The translations under genes were made by a program, and so were the position numbers. From Streptomyces ortus (GTDB lineage: Bacteria > Actinomycetota > Actinomycetes > Streptomycetales > Streptomycetaceae), in NCBI RefSeq assembly GCF_026341275.1, contig NZ_JAIFZO010000002.1, positions 880,361 to 944,360 of the forward strand: a stretch of DNA of 64,000 nucleotides, read 5' to 3'. The stretch's first letter is position 1. Every line of letters begins with the position of its first letter. The notes beneath the pieces are model-generated. The model saw only the letters and a program-made list of their open reading frames with translations. It had not been told where the DNA came from and made no database searches. Positions 55,458 to 64,000 of this stretch are shown one piece after another.

Positions 55458-56084
55458 TCATGCCTCGAACGGGCGTGCTGGCCACGGCGCCTCGGCGGGG
55501 CGCAGCGCGTCCAGACCCTCACCGGCCCGGGCGGCGGTCAGCGCGAGGACGCCCACGACGAGACAGTTGTTGTGCAGTTCGCCGGCGAGGACTCCGCGTA
55601 CGAGCTCGTCGACCGGGACCCGGGAGAGCTCCATGTCGGCCTCCTCGTCCTCGACCTCGAACCGCTGCCCCTCGGCCTCGGAGAGATCGCGGGCCAGGAA
55701 GATCCGGACGGCCTCGTCGCAGCCGCCGGGCGTGGTGTACACGTCGGTGAGCACCCGCCAGTCCTCGGCCTTGACGTGCGCCTCCTCGTACAGCTCGCGC
55801 TGTGCGGCGTGCAGGGGGTTCTCGCCCGGGACGTCGAGCAGGCCGGCCGGGATCTCCCACAGCTTGTGGCGCACGGGGTGCCGGTACTGGCGGATGACCA
55901 GCGCGCGGCCCTGGTCGTCGAGGGCGAGGACGGCCACCGAACCGGGGTGCACCTGGTAGTCCCGCCGGACGACCGATCCGTCGGGCATGACCACGTCGTC
56001 GGTGCGCACGGAGGTCTTCTTGCCGGTGAACGGGGTCTCGGTCGCCCTGACCTCCCACTCCTCGGCGGTGTCCTTGATGGTCAT
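55458..56084 (-). CDS. Nudix ADP-ribose/sugar-nucleotide pyrophosphatase
   Basis: The 208-residue enzyme hydrolyses ADP-ribose or similar nucleotide sugars. Features are the beta start (RRDYQVHPGSVAVLALDD), the preceding RQYRHPVRHKLWEIPAG stretch typical of ADP-ribose pyrophosphatases, and a Nudix box GLLDVPGENPLHAAQREL with YEEAHV at its end. There are six residues between the first Gly and Glu, as known for actinobacterial relatives, and His takes the place of the usual final Gly. The ATG at 56084 has ribosome site GGAGG at 11 bases. It lies directly after pyrG on the same strand (140 bases), an order shared with mycobacteria, and may form an operon with it. Confidence 0.9.
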   Translation of the reverse strand: MTIKDTAEEWEVRATETPFTGKKTSVRTDDVVMPDGSVVRRDYQVHPGSVAVLALDDQGRALVIRQYRHPVRHKLWEIPAGLLDVPGENPLHAAQRELYEEAHVKAEDWRVLTDVYTTPGGCDEAVRIFLARDLSEAEGQRFEVEDEEADMELSRVPVDELVRGVLAGELHNNCLVVGVLALTAARAGEGLDALRPAEAPWPARPFEA

Positions 56085-56224
56085 GTCGACTTCTTCCTCC
56101 CACACACGATCTGCACGCACGAACCGCGCGCACGAACCCGCGCCGCGACGGCGATGCGCACACGGCGGAAACCGGGGCACGCGCCCCAAAAGACGCGCAC
56201 CCCGGCAACCGTACAACCCTCGGC

Positions 56225-57892
<1,668 letters not shown>

Positions 57893-58385
57893 GGCCAAGA
57901 GGGGGCTCCCGTGGTCGCGGTTTCGGTTGCGGTACGGCTGCCAGGACCGGAGGTTTCCGGCGGTGCCGTCGCTGCGGTTCGGGGGTCCCTTTTCCTGCTC
58001 GGGCGTCCACCGGTCCACGGGCTACCAGGGTATCAGCGACGCGAGGAGGTCGCTTCCGGCCACGCTCCGCGCACGCGCCGACACGCGCCACACCCGGGCT
58101 CACTCGTTCGGACCGGGCGGGTTGTCGGGAGGGGCGCGCGGAACATCATCGTGCGTCGTATCCTGCTCGGACACTCGCTGCCGAGTAGGGCGGGCAAACG
58201 GCACCATCCCGCCGGTATTCCCGGGCCAAGAGCTCGTCGGTTCGCCTCGCGAAGACAATCGCTGCAACCATTGACCTGCGTGACACGCGACAACCGACGT
58301 TCCGCAACGACGCTTTACCAATGATCCTCTGACCGCAAGAACACCGCCCCCTCGGGGCGACGTGGCCGTTCGACTGGAGTTGCAC
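57893..58385. other. divergent promoter region of pyrG and the GH15 gene
   Basis: This 493-base gap has no gene. The right part (58230-58340) is AT-richer and contains TTGACC (near 58271) followed by further promoter-like sequence toward the GH15 gene. The left part (57893-58030) is pyrG leader. A GGCGGGTTGTCGGGAGG-type purine run lies near 58115. Confidence 0.4.
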
Positions 58386-60188
58386 GTGGCCGGGCGCATC
58401 GAAGACTACGCACTTATCGGAGACATGCAGACGGCCGCGCTGGTCTGCAGGGACGGCACGGTGGACTGGCTGTGCCTCCCCCGCTTCGACTCCCACGCCG
58501 TCTTCGCGGGACTGCTCGGCACGGAGGAGCACGGCTTCTGGCGGCTGGGCCCCGCGCACGCCGCCGACGCCGAACCGCCGAGAGCGGTCCGCCGCCGCTA
58601 CCGCGGCGACTCGCTGATCCTCGAATCCGAGTGGGACACCTCGCGCGGCACGGTCCGGGTGACCGATTTCATGCCCCCGCGCGACGGCGCCCCGCAGCTC
58701 ATCCGGATCGTCGAGGGCGTCACGGGCCGCGTCCCGATGCGCTCCGCCCTGCGGATGCGTTTCTCGTACGGGCGCGTGGTGCCGTGGGTGCACAAGCACG
58801 AGGGACGGACGGTGGCCGTCGCCGGACCCGACTCCGTCTGGTACGACACGGAGTGCGAGACGTACGGCAAGGCGCTGACGACGTACTCGGACTTCACCGT
58901 CGCGCCCGGTGACCGGATCGCGTTCACCATCTCCTGGGAGCCCTCGCACAAGCAGCCGCCCGCGCTGCCCGAGCCGGAGCAGTCCCTGGAGGCCACCGAG
59001 GAGTTCTGGAGCGACTGGGTCGACCAGTGCACGTACCACGGGCCCTACCGCGAGGCCGTGGTCCGCTCGCTGATCACCCTGAAGGCGCTGACGTACGCGC
59101 CGACCGGCGGCATCGTCGCCGCCCCCACGACCTCCCTCCCGGAGGAGATCGGCGGGGTCCGCAACTGGGACTACCGCTACACCTGGCTGCGCGACGCAGC
59201 GATCACCCTGTCGTCGCTGCTGCGCACCGGCTACCGCGAGGAGGCGCGCGCCTGGCGCGAATGGCTGCTGCGCGCGGTGGCGGGCGACCCCGAGAACCTG
59301 CAGATCATGTACGGCATCGCGGGCGAGCGCGAACTGGGCGAGGCCGAGCTGGACTGGCTGCCGGGGTACGAGAACTCCGGCCCCGTGCGCGTCGGGAACG
59401 GCGCCGCCCACCAGCTCCAGCTGGACGTCTACGGCGAGGTGACCGAAGCCCTGCACCTGGCCCACATGACCGGCCTGGCCCGCAACGACTACGCCTCGCT
59501 CCTCCAGCTCAAGCTGATCCGCTACCTGGAGGACCACTGGGACGAGCCCGACGAGGGCATCTGGGAGGTCCGCGGGCCGCGCCGGCACTTCGTCCACTCG
59601 AAGGTGATGGCGTGGGTCGCCGTCGACCGCACCATCAAGCTCATCGAGTCCGGGGACGCGGACGGCCCGCTGGAGAAGTGGCGCGAGCTGCGCGACGACA
59701 TCCACCGGGACGTGTGCGAGAAGGGCTACGACAAGGAACGCAACACGTTCACGCAGTCGTACGGCTCCAAGGAGCTGGACGCCTCCCTGCTGCTGATCCC
59801 GCAGATGGGCTTCCTGCCCCCGGACGACAAGCGCGTGATCGGCACGATCGAGGCCATCCAGCGCGAGCTGTCCACCTCGGACGGCTTCATCCTGCGCTAC
59901 CCCACCTCCGGCGACGACGCGGGCGTGGACGGCCTGGAGGGTGACGAGGGCGCGTTCCTGGCCTGCTCGTTCTGGATGGCGGACGACCTCGCGATGATCG
60001 GCCGCGTGGACGAGGCCCGCAAACTCTTCGAGAAGCTGCTGGCCCTGCGCAACGACCTCGGTCTCCTCGCGGAGGAGTGGGATCCGCGGCTGCAGCGCCA
60101 GGTGGGCAACTTCCCGCAGGCGTTCAGCCATGTCCCGCTGATCGACACGGCCCTGCGCCTGACGGCCTCCGGAGCGTACGGCGGCTGA
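58386..60188 (+). CDS. glycoside hydrolase family 15 (trehalase/glucoamylase-like)
   Basis: The 600-residue protein has an N-terminal beta-sandwich (5-230, YALIGDMQTAALVCRDGTVD) and an (alpha/alpha)6 barrel with GH15 signatures: GGVRNWDYRYTWLRDAAIT near residue 258, the LQLDVYGEVTEALHLA region, and the catalytic acid/base Glu in EEWDPRLQRQVGNFPQAFSH near the C-terminus. In actinobacteria such cytoplasmic enzymes hydrolyse trehalose or maltose-type alpha-glucosides. There is no signal peptide, so it acts inside the cell. The GTG at 58386 is chosen for its GGAG ribosome site six bases upstream. The exact substrate is not settled by sequence. Confidence 0.92.
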   Translation: MAGRIEDYALIGDMQTAALVCRDGTVDWLCLPRFDSHAVFAGLLGTEEHGFWRLGPAHAADAEPPRAVRRRYRGDSLILESEWDTSRGTVRVTDFMPPRDGAPQLIRIVEGVTGRVPMRSALRMRFSYGRVVPWVHKHEGRTVAVAGPDSVWYDTECETYGKALTTYSDFTVAPGDRIAFTISWEPSHKQPPALPEPEQSLEATEEFWSDWVDQCTYHGPYREAVVRSLITLKALTYAPTGGIVAAPTTSLPEEIGGVRNWDYRYTWLRDAAITLSSLLRTGYREEARAWREWLLRAVAGDPENLQIMYGIAGERELGEAELDWLPGYENSGPVRVGNGAAHQLQLDVYGEVTEALHLAHMTGLARNDYASLLQLKLIRYLEDHWDEPDEGIWEVRGPRRHFVHSKVMAWVAVDRTIKLIESGDADGPLEKWRELRDDIHRDVCEKGYDKERNTFTQSYGSKELDASLLLIPQMGFLPPDDKRVIGTIEAIQRELSTSDGFILRYPTSGDDAGVDGLEGDEGAFLACSFWMADDLAMIGRVDEARKLFEKLLALRNDLGLLAEEWDPRLQRQVGNFPQAFSHVPLIDTALRLTASGAYGG

Positions 60189-60250
60189 GCGGCCGGTGTG
60201 AGCCCCGTCCGGCGCGTCACGGCAGGTGGCGGACGGGGTAGCGTCCGGCC

Positions 60251-61897
60251 ATGGACAGCAGCACCGACCCGCCGGACAGCCGGCACAGGGGCGGGATCAC
60301 CGTGCGGCGGGCCCTGGAGCTGCCCGGGCTGCGCGGTGGCCTGCCGGAGATCCTGGCGGGCGCCGACCGCCTCGGCCGCACCGTGCGCTGGGTCCACGCG
60401 GGCGAGGTACCGAACATCGCCTCGCTCCTCAAGGGCGGCGAACTGCTCCTGACCACCGGTTACGGGCTCGGCACCCGCCCCGCCGACCAGCGGGCGTTCG
60501 TCCGTACGCTGGCCGAGCGCGGTATCGCGGCCCTGGTGGTGGAGCTGGGGCCGCGCTTCACCGCACTGCCCGCCGCGCTCGTGGAGACGGCGCGGGCAGC
60601 CGGTCTCCCCCTGGTGCAGCTGCACCGCGAGGTGGCGTTCGTGACGGTCACCGAGGAGATCCACACCGAGATCGTCAACGGCCACTACGCACTCCTCCAG
60701 CGCGCCGAGGAGGTCCACCGGCGCTGCACCGAGGCCCTGCTCGGCGGGGGCGGCATCCCGCAGGTCCTCGGCATCCTCGCCGACTTCGCCGGCAACCCGG
60801 TCTTCCTGGAGACCCCCGACGGACAACTCCTGTACGCCGCCGGGGCGGGCCCCGCGAACGCCGACCCGCTCCAGGTGTGGGAGGGGCTGCGCGGCCAGCA
60901 CAGGACCGCGCCGCCCGCCGGCACGGTCCTGGTGGACGTACCCGGCGGCGGACAGGGCGGCGGTGCCGGGTCCGTCCGGGCCCGGCTGGTCCTCCTGCCG
61001 GTGAACTCCCCGCTCGCGCCCGTGCACCGGATCGCGGCCGAGCGGGCGGCGGGCGTCCTCGCCGTGGTCCTGATGCAGGCCCGTCAGGAGGAGGAGCTGG
61101 CGGCCCGCGGGCGGGGCGACTTCCTCACCGACCTCGCCGAGGGTCGTATCGCGGCCGAGGACGCCCCGGCGCAGGCCCGGGTCCTGGGTTTCAAGCCCGG
61201 CGCGAGCCCGCTGCTGCCGGTCGTCATGCGGCTCGCCGACGGGCCGTCCCCCGGCGGCGGCTGGGCCGTGCTGGCGCGGGCGGTCGCCGAGGAGCTGGCC
61301 TCGGTGGGCGTACCGGTCCTGCTGGGCGTACGGCCCGTGGAGGGCCGCGTACCGCTGCTGGTGGGGCTGCGGGCGGAGGCCGAGCGGCCGGCGGTCGCGG
61401 ACCGGGTCGCCGCGGCGCTGCGGGCGGGCGTGGAGCGGGCAGGTACCCAGCGGCCCGGCGCGCAGCCGCCGGTCGTGGTGGTCGGGGTGGCGGGCGGCTG
61501 GGCCGCCGCCTCGGCGGGGCTGCGGCACGCGGCCGAGACGGCCACGGCCGCCCAGGGGCTGTCCGACCGGCCCTGGTACGACGCCCGGCGCCTGGACATC
61601 GACCTGCTGCTGTGGCGGCTGCGGGACCACCGGGACCTGGCGGCCTTCGTGGACCGCGCGATCGGCCCGCTGCGCGAGCACGACCACCGCTCGAAGCCGC
61701 CGCTGCTGCCCACCCTGGAGACGTATCTCGCGCACGCGGGCCGCAAGGCGGAGACCGCGCGCGAACTGCACCTCAACCGGCAGACGCTCTACAACCGGCT
61801 CGCGCGGATCGGGGAGTTGCTCGGGACTGACCTCGACGACCCGCAGACGGTACTGGCCCTGAGCCTGGCGCTGCGGGCCCGCCGACTCGTCCCGTGA
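60251..61897 (+). CDS. PucR-family transcriptional regulator
   Basis: The 548-residue protein has an N-terminal PucR sensor domain (15-130, ITVRRALELPGLRGGLPEIL, GELLLTTGYGLGTRPADQRA), a middle GGDEF-like/GAF-like region, and a C-terminal helix-turn-helix (about 490-540, LETYLAHAGRKAETARELHL and NRQTLYNRLARIGELLG). PucR proteins control purine, amine or other catabolic genes in response to metabolites. The ATG at 60251 has TAGCGT six bases before it and no ribosome site, so it is probably leaderless. It ends ten bases before the stop of the convergent glycosyltransferase. Target genes are not obvious from neighbours. Confidence 0.9.
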   Translation: MDSSTDPPDSRHRGGITVRRALELPGLRGGLPEILAGADRLGRTVRWVHAGEVPNIASLLKGGELLLTTGYGLGTRPADQRAFVRTLAERGIAALVVELGPRFTALPAALVETARAAGLPLVQLHREVAFVTVTEEIHTEIVNGHYALLQRAEEVHRRCTEALLGGGGIPQVLGILADFAGNPVFLETPDGQLLYAAGAGPANADPLQVWEGLRGQHRTAPPAGTVLVDVPGGGQGGGAGSVRARLVLLPVNSPLAPVHRIAAERAAGVLAVVLMQARQEEELAARGRGDFLTDLAEGRIAAEDAPAQARVLGFKPGASPLLPVVMRLADGPSPGGGWAVLARAVAEELASVGVPVLLGVRPVEGRVPLLVGLRAEAERPAVADRVAAALRAGVERAGTQRPGAQPPVVVVGVAGGWAAASAGLRHAAETATAAQGLSDRPWYDARRLDIDLLLWRLRDHRDLAAFVDRAIGPLREHDHRSKPPLLPTLETYLAHAGRKAETARELHLNRQTLYNRLARIGELLGTDLDDPQTVLALSLALRARRLVP

Positions 61898-61906
61898 GCC
61901 CTGGCC

Positions 61907-63037
61907 CTACGGCAGCGGCAGCGGCCGGGTCAGCTCGTCGTACACGCTGAGGACCTGCGCCACGGTCTCGTCCTCGGTCGGCCAGGTGGCCGCCTGGCGC
62001 GTGCCCCGGTCCCGCAGCCGCTCGCACCGGCCGGGGTCGGCGAGGAGCGCGGCGACGGCCCCGGCGAGCGCCCGCGGGTCGCCGGGCGGGACGAGTTCGG
62101 CCGCGTCACCGACGAGTTCGGGCAGGCCCGCGGTGGCGGCGGCGACCAGCGGCACGCGCGCGTGGAGGGCTTCCTGGGCGAGCAGGGAGCGCGATTCCGG
62201 GCAGCCGGGCAGCAGGGCGAGGTCGGCGGCGGAGAGCAGTTCCCCGATGTCGTCCCGGCGGCCGATGAGACGTACCGGGAGCCCTTCGTCCTCGATGCGC
62301 CGCTGGAGCGCGCCGCGCAGCGGTCCCTCGCCGGCGATCACGAGCAGCGGTACGGGGTCGAGCCGACTCCAGGCGTGCGTGGCGTCCAGCAGCGTGTCGT
62401 ACCCCCGGTGCCGGTCGAGGGAGCCGACGGCCACCAGCAACGGCCGGTCGGTCGTGCCGAGTTCCGCGCGCGCCTTGGGCCGCAGTCCGTCGCTCTCCTC
62501 GGGCGCGGCGCCGGGCCGTCGCCCGGCCGGCAGCGCGACCGCGGCGAGCCGCGCGTCCCGGGCGCCCCGGCTGCGGGCGCGGTCCACGAGGTCGGACGAG
62601 GATCCGAGGACCACCGAGGCGGCCCTCGCCACCCGCCGTTCCAGGGCGCGCAGCAGATGCGCCCGCGCGCCCTCGGCGTAGGGGCGGGTGTGCCAGGTGA
62701 CGACGAGCGGGACGCGCCGTCCGCTGAGCGCGAGCGCGGCCCGCAGCGCGGCGTGCAGCCCGTGCGCGTGGACCAGGTCGGCGTCCCCGCAGACCGCCCG
62801 CAGGGCGGCCACGGAGGACGGGTCGTTGCGCCTGGGCACCGGGACGTGTTGGGCGCCGACGCCGGTGAAGTCGTACGCGTGGTCGGCCTCGGCCGGGGCG
62901 CACACGGTCACCCGCACGCCCCGTGCGACGAGTCCCGAGGTCAGCGACCGCACATGGGCACAGCTGCCCGCGCTGCCGCCGCCGAGCACCTGGACGGTAC
63001 GCAGCGGCGACTGTCCGTGCGGTGAGTGGCTGCTCAC
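61907..63037 (-). CDS. GT4-family glycosyltransferase
   Basis: The 376-residue protein is a GT-B enzyme with the N-terminal Gly-rich loop (VQVLGGGSAGSCAHVRSLT), central LLVAVGSLDRHRGYDTLLDA and the motif GCPESRSLLAQEALHARVPL that carries the EX7E Glu pair. It probably transfers hexose from a nucleotide sugar to a lipid or polymer precursor in the cytoplasm. The GTG at 63037 is chosen with AGGAG ten bases in front. The acceptor is unknown. It follows recN on the same strand after 353 bases that hold repeats and a palindrome. Confidence 0.85.
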   Translation of the reverse strand: MSSHSPHGQSPLRTVQVLGGGSAGSCAHVRSLTSGLVARGVRVTVCAPAEADHAYDFTGVGAQHVPVPRRNDPSSVAALRAVCGDADLVHAHGLHAALRAALALSGRRVPLVVTWHTRPYAEGARAHLLRALERRVARAASVVLGSSSDLVDRARSRGARDARLAAVALPAGRRPGAAPEESDGLRPKARAELGTTDRPLLVAVGSLDRHRGYDTLLDATHAWSRLDPVPLLVIAGEGPLRGALQRRIEDEGLPVRLIGRRDDIGELLSAADLALLPGCPESRSLLAQEALHARVPLVAAATAGLPELVGDAAELVPPGDPRALAGAVAALLADPGRCERLRDRGTRQAATWPTEDETVAQVLSVYDELTRPLPLP

Positions 63038-63220
63038 GTGGCCGTGGCTCCTGGTTCGGCGTCGGGCGGTCACGAAGAAAAGTACCGAAGGAACGGGCGA
63101 CGGGGGTGTACCGCTCGTCCCGCTCCCAAGGATGCCAGGACGGGGACGGGCCGCCGACCACCGCGGGGGCGGAGCGGGACCACCGCGGCGGGGGCCGGGT
63201 GTGCGGACCGGCGGCGCGGA

Positions 63221-63280
63221 CGGGATACGCGGACCGGATACGGGGGCCGGATACGGGGGGCCGGATACGGGGGCCGGATG
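63221..63280. repeat. tandem CCGGATACGGGGG repeats
   Basis: The 13- to 14-base unit CCGGATACGGGGG occurs at 63234-63246, 63247-63260 and 63261-63273, with partial units on both sides. It lies in the gap between recN and the glycosyltransferase. There is no interspersed spacer, so it is a slippage-type repeat. Confidence 0.75.
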
Positions 63281-63285
63281 CGCCT

Positions 63286-63303
63286 CTCACTCGCGCGAGT
63301 GAG
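63286..63303. promoter_or_regulatory. 18-base perfect palindrome
   Basis: CTCACTCGC-GCGAGTGAG is a perfect dyad about 250 bases upstream of the glycosyltransferase start and 88 bases beyond the recN stop. It could be an operator or a cruciform end of the tandem repeat region. Confidence 0.4.
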
Positions 63304-63390
63304 GTCCGGGCGATGCCCGCGGACAGTCAGGGGCGTGCGTCGCCCTGCCGAGCTCCGGCGCACGCCCTCCGCGCGCCCCTCCCCGCTCCG

Positions 63391-64000
63391 CTACCCGTCC
63401 GCCCGGGCCGTCGCCAGCAGTTCCTCCGCGTGGGCCCGTGCCGTCTGCGAGTCCTCCTGACCCGCCAGCATCCGGGAGAGCTCACGGATGCGCTCCTCGC
63501 CCTCCAGGACCTTCACGCCGGAACGGGTCACCGAGCCGTCGTTGGTCTTCTCGACCAGCAGCTGCCGGTCGGCGAACGCGGCCACCTGCGGGAGGTGGGT
63601 GACGACGACGACCTGCGCGCTCCTGGCGAGCTTCGCGAGCCGCCGGCCGATCTCGACGGCCGCCTTGCCGCCGACACCGGCGTCGACCTCGTCGAAGAGA
63701 TAGGTGGGCACCGGATCCGTACCCGCGAAGACGACCTCGACCGCGAGCATGACGCGCGACAGTTCACCGCCGGACGCACCCTTGGCGATGGGCCGCGGCG
63801 GTGCCCCCGGGTGCGGGGCGAGGAGCAGTTCGACCTCGTCGCACCCGGCGGGCCCGTACGCGACGGAACGTCCGCCGACCTCCACGCCCTCCGGGTCCTC
63901 GGTCTGCCGGATCTCGAACGACACGCGCGCGTGCGGCATGGCGAGCGAGGCCAGTTCGGCGGTCACGGCGGCGGCGAAGCGCTCGGCGGCCTCCGTACGG
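63391..64000 (-). CDS. recN: DNA repair protein RecN, C-terminal third, 5' end beyond window
   Basis: RecN is an SMC-like ATPase for double-strand-break repair. The 203 codons here are its C-terminal head: ABC signature KGASGGELSRVMLAVEVVF, Walker B TYLFDEVDAGVGGKAAVEIG, and switch His in VVVTHLPQVAAFADRQLLVE, ending LATARADG. The frame continues through 64000 with AAERFAAAV before TAELASLAMP, so the window cuts it. Residues and order match the RecN family. It is often damage-induced, but its promoter is outside the window. Confidence 0.95.
   Translation of the reverse strand, partial: RTEAAERFAAAVTAELASLAMPHARVSFEIRQTEDPEGVEVGGRSVAYGPAGCDEVELLLAPHPGAPPRPIAKGASGGELSRVMLAVEVVFAGTDPVPTYLFDEVDAGVGGKAAVEIGRRLAKLARSAQVVVVTHLPQVAAFADRQLLVEKTNDGSVTRSGVKVLEGEERIRELSRMLAGQEDSQTARAHAEELLATARADG

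Noticed and set aside
58146..60131. Very long antisense reading frame opposite the GH15 gene
   Set aside because: It is a GC-skew shadow: the sense strand has clear GH15 motifs and the antisense translation has no recognisable domain. Similar shadows oppose ctaD and dnaE2.
63221..63280. CRISPR-like repeat
   Set aside because: Units of 13-14 bases are directly adjacent without spacers, and no cas genes are present, so this is a simple tandem repeat.

Overview
The window is about 64 kb of very high-GC actinobacterial chromosome and reads as Streptomyces. The evidence is GC-rich third codon positions throughout, GTG starts and purine-rich ribosome sites, streptogrisin-type proteases, two Rpf/LysM proteins, a SepF-like protein, and an actinobacterial parA/scpA/scpB/rluB to cmk/der to pyrG/recN gene order. 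From memory (not a search) the order matches the S. coelicolor SCO1730s-SCO1780 core region. Both edges cut genes: a methyltransferase on the left and recN on the right.

Left third (1-24 kb). Secreted and envelope functions dominate: an LAxTG-anchored AA10 LPMO, a secreted lipase, two S1 proteases with pro-regions flanking an SPFH protein and an alpha/beta hydrolase that has lost its nucleophile, and an I78-type inhibitor. An SOS mutagenesis pair (DnaE2 plus a degenerate Y-family protein) is translationally coupled and has two LexA-like boxes upstream. A decayed patch at 14.3-15.8 kb holds a hairpin MITE-like element and two divergent gene relics. Then follow a DUF5685 protein with a Cys/Asp tail opposite sflA, an acyl-CoA dehydrogenase, an MFS exporter, a membrane mannosyltransferase-like protein and a PAP2 phosphatase.

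Middle (24-38 kb). An orphan cytochrome oxidase subunit I, a GT4 glycosyltransferase coupled to an unknown protein, and a branched-chain-type ABC system. In that system two lipoproteins diverge from a membrane protein, a LivH-LivM-LivG triple fusion and a LivF. The two ATPase subunits carry complementary motif losses that fall in the same composite site. Two Rpf/LysM cell-wall proteins and two unrecognised proteins follow.

Right third (38-64 kb). Core growth genes, mostly on the minus strand: aroH-tyrA-cmk-plsC-der and parA-RHH-scpA-scpB-rluB. The two clusters are separated by an accessory block: an anchored protein, a haem-like membrane protein with a TAT Rieske lipoprotein, and an NrtR-like Nudix regulator coupled to an ADP-ribosylglycohydrolase. 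Then come ald, an NB-ARC/TPR protein, an ADP-ribose Nudix hydrolase, pyrG, a GH15 enzyme, a PucR-type regulator, a glycosyltransferase and recN.

Genes are often coupled by 1-4 base stop/start overlaps. Strong perfect hairpins sit between convergent genes. A GC-rich hairpin repeat recurs at three intergenic loci. No CRISPR array, tRNA, rRNA or intact insertion sequence was seen. The window is mostly ordinary chromosome. The most unusual items are the asymmetric ABC ATPase pair, the fingers-less Y-family protein, the parA-RHH-scpAB module, the NrtR/ADP-ribosylglycohydrolase pair with a palindrome, and a shared TTAC-N6-GTAA site at lipid genes.
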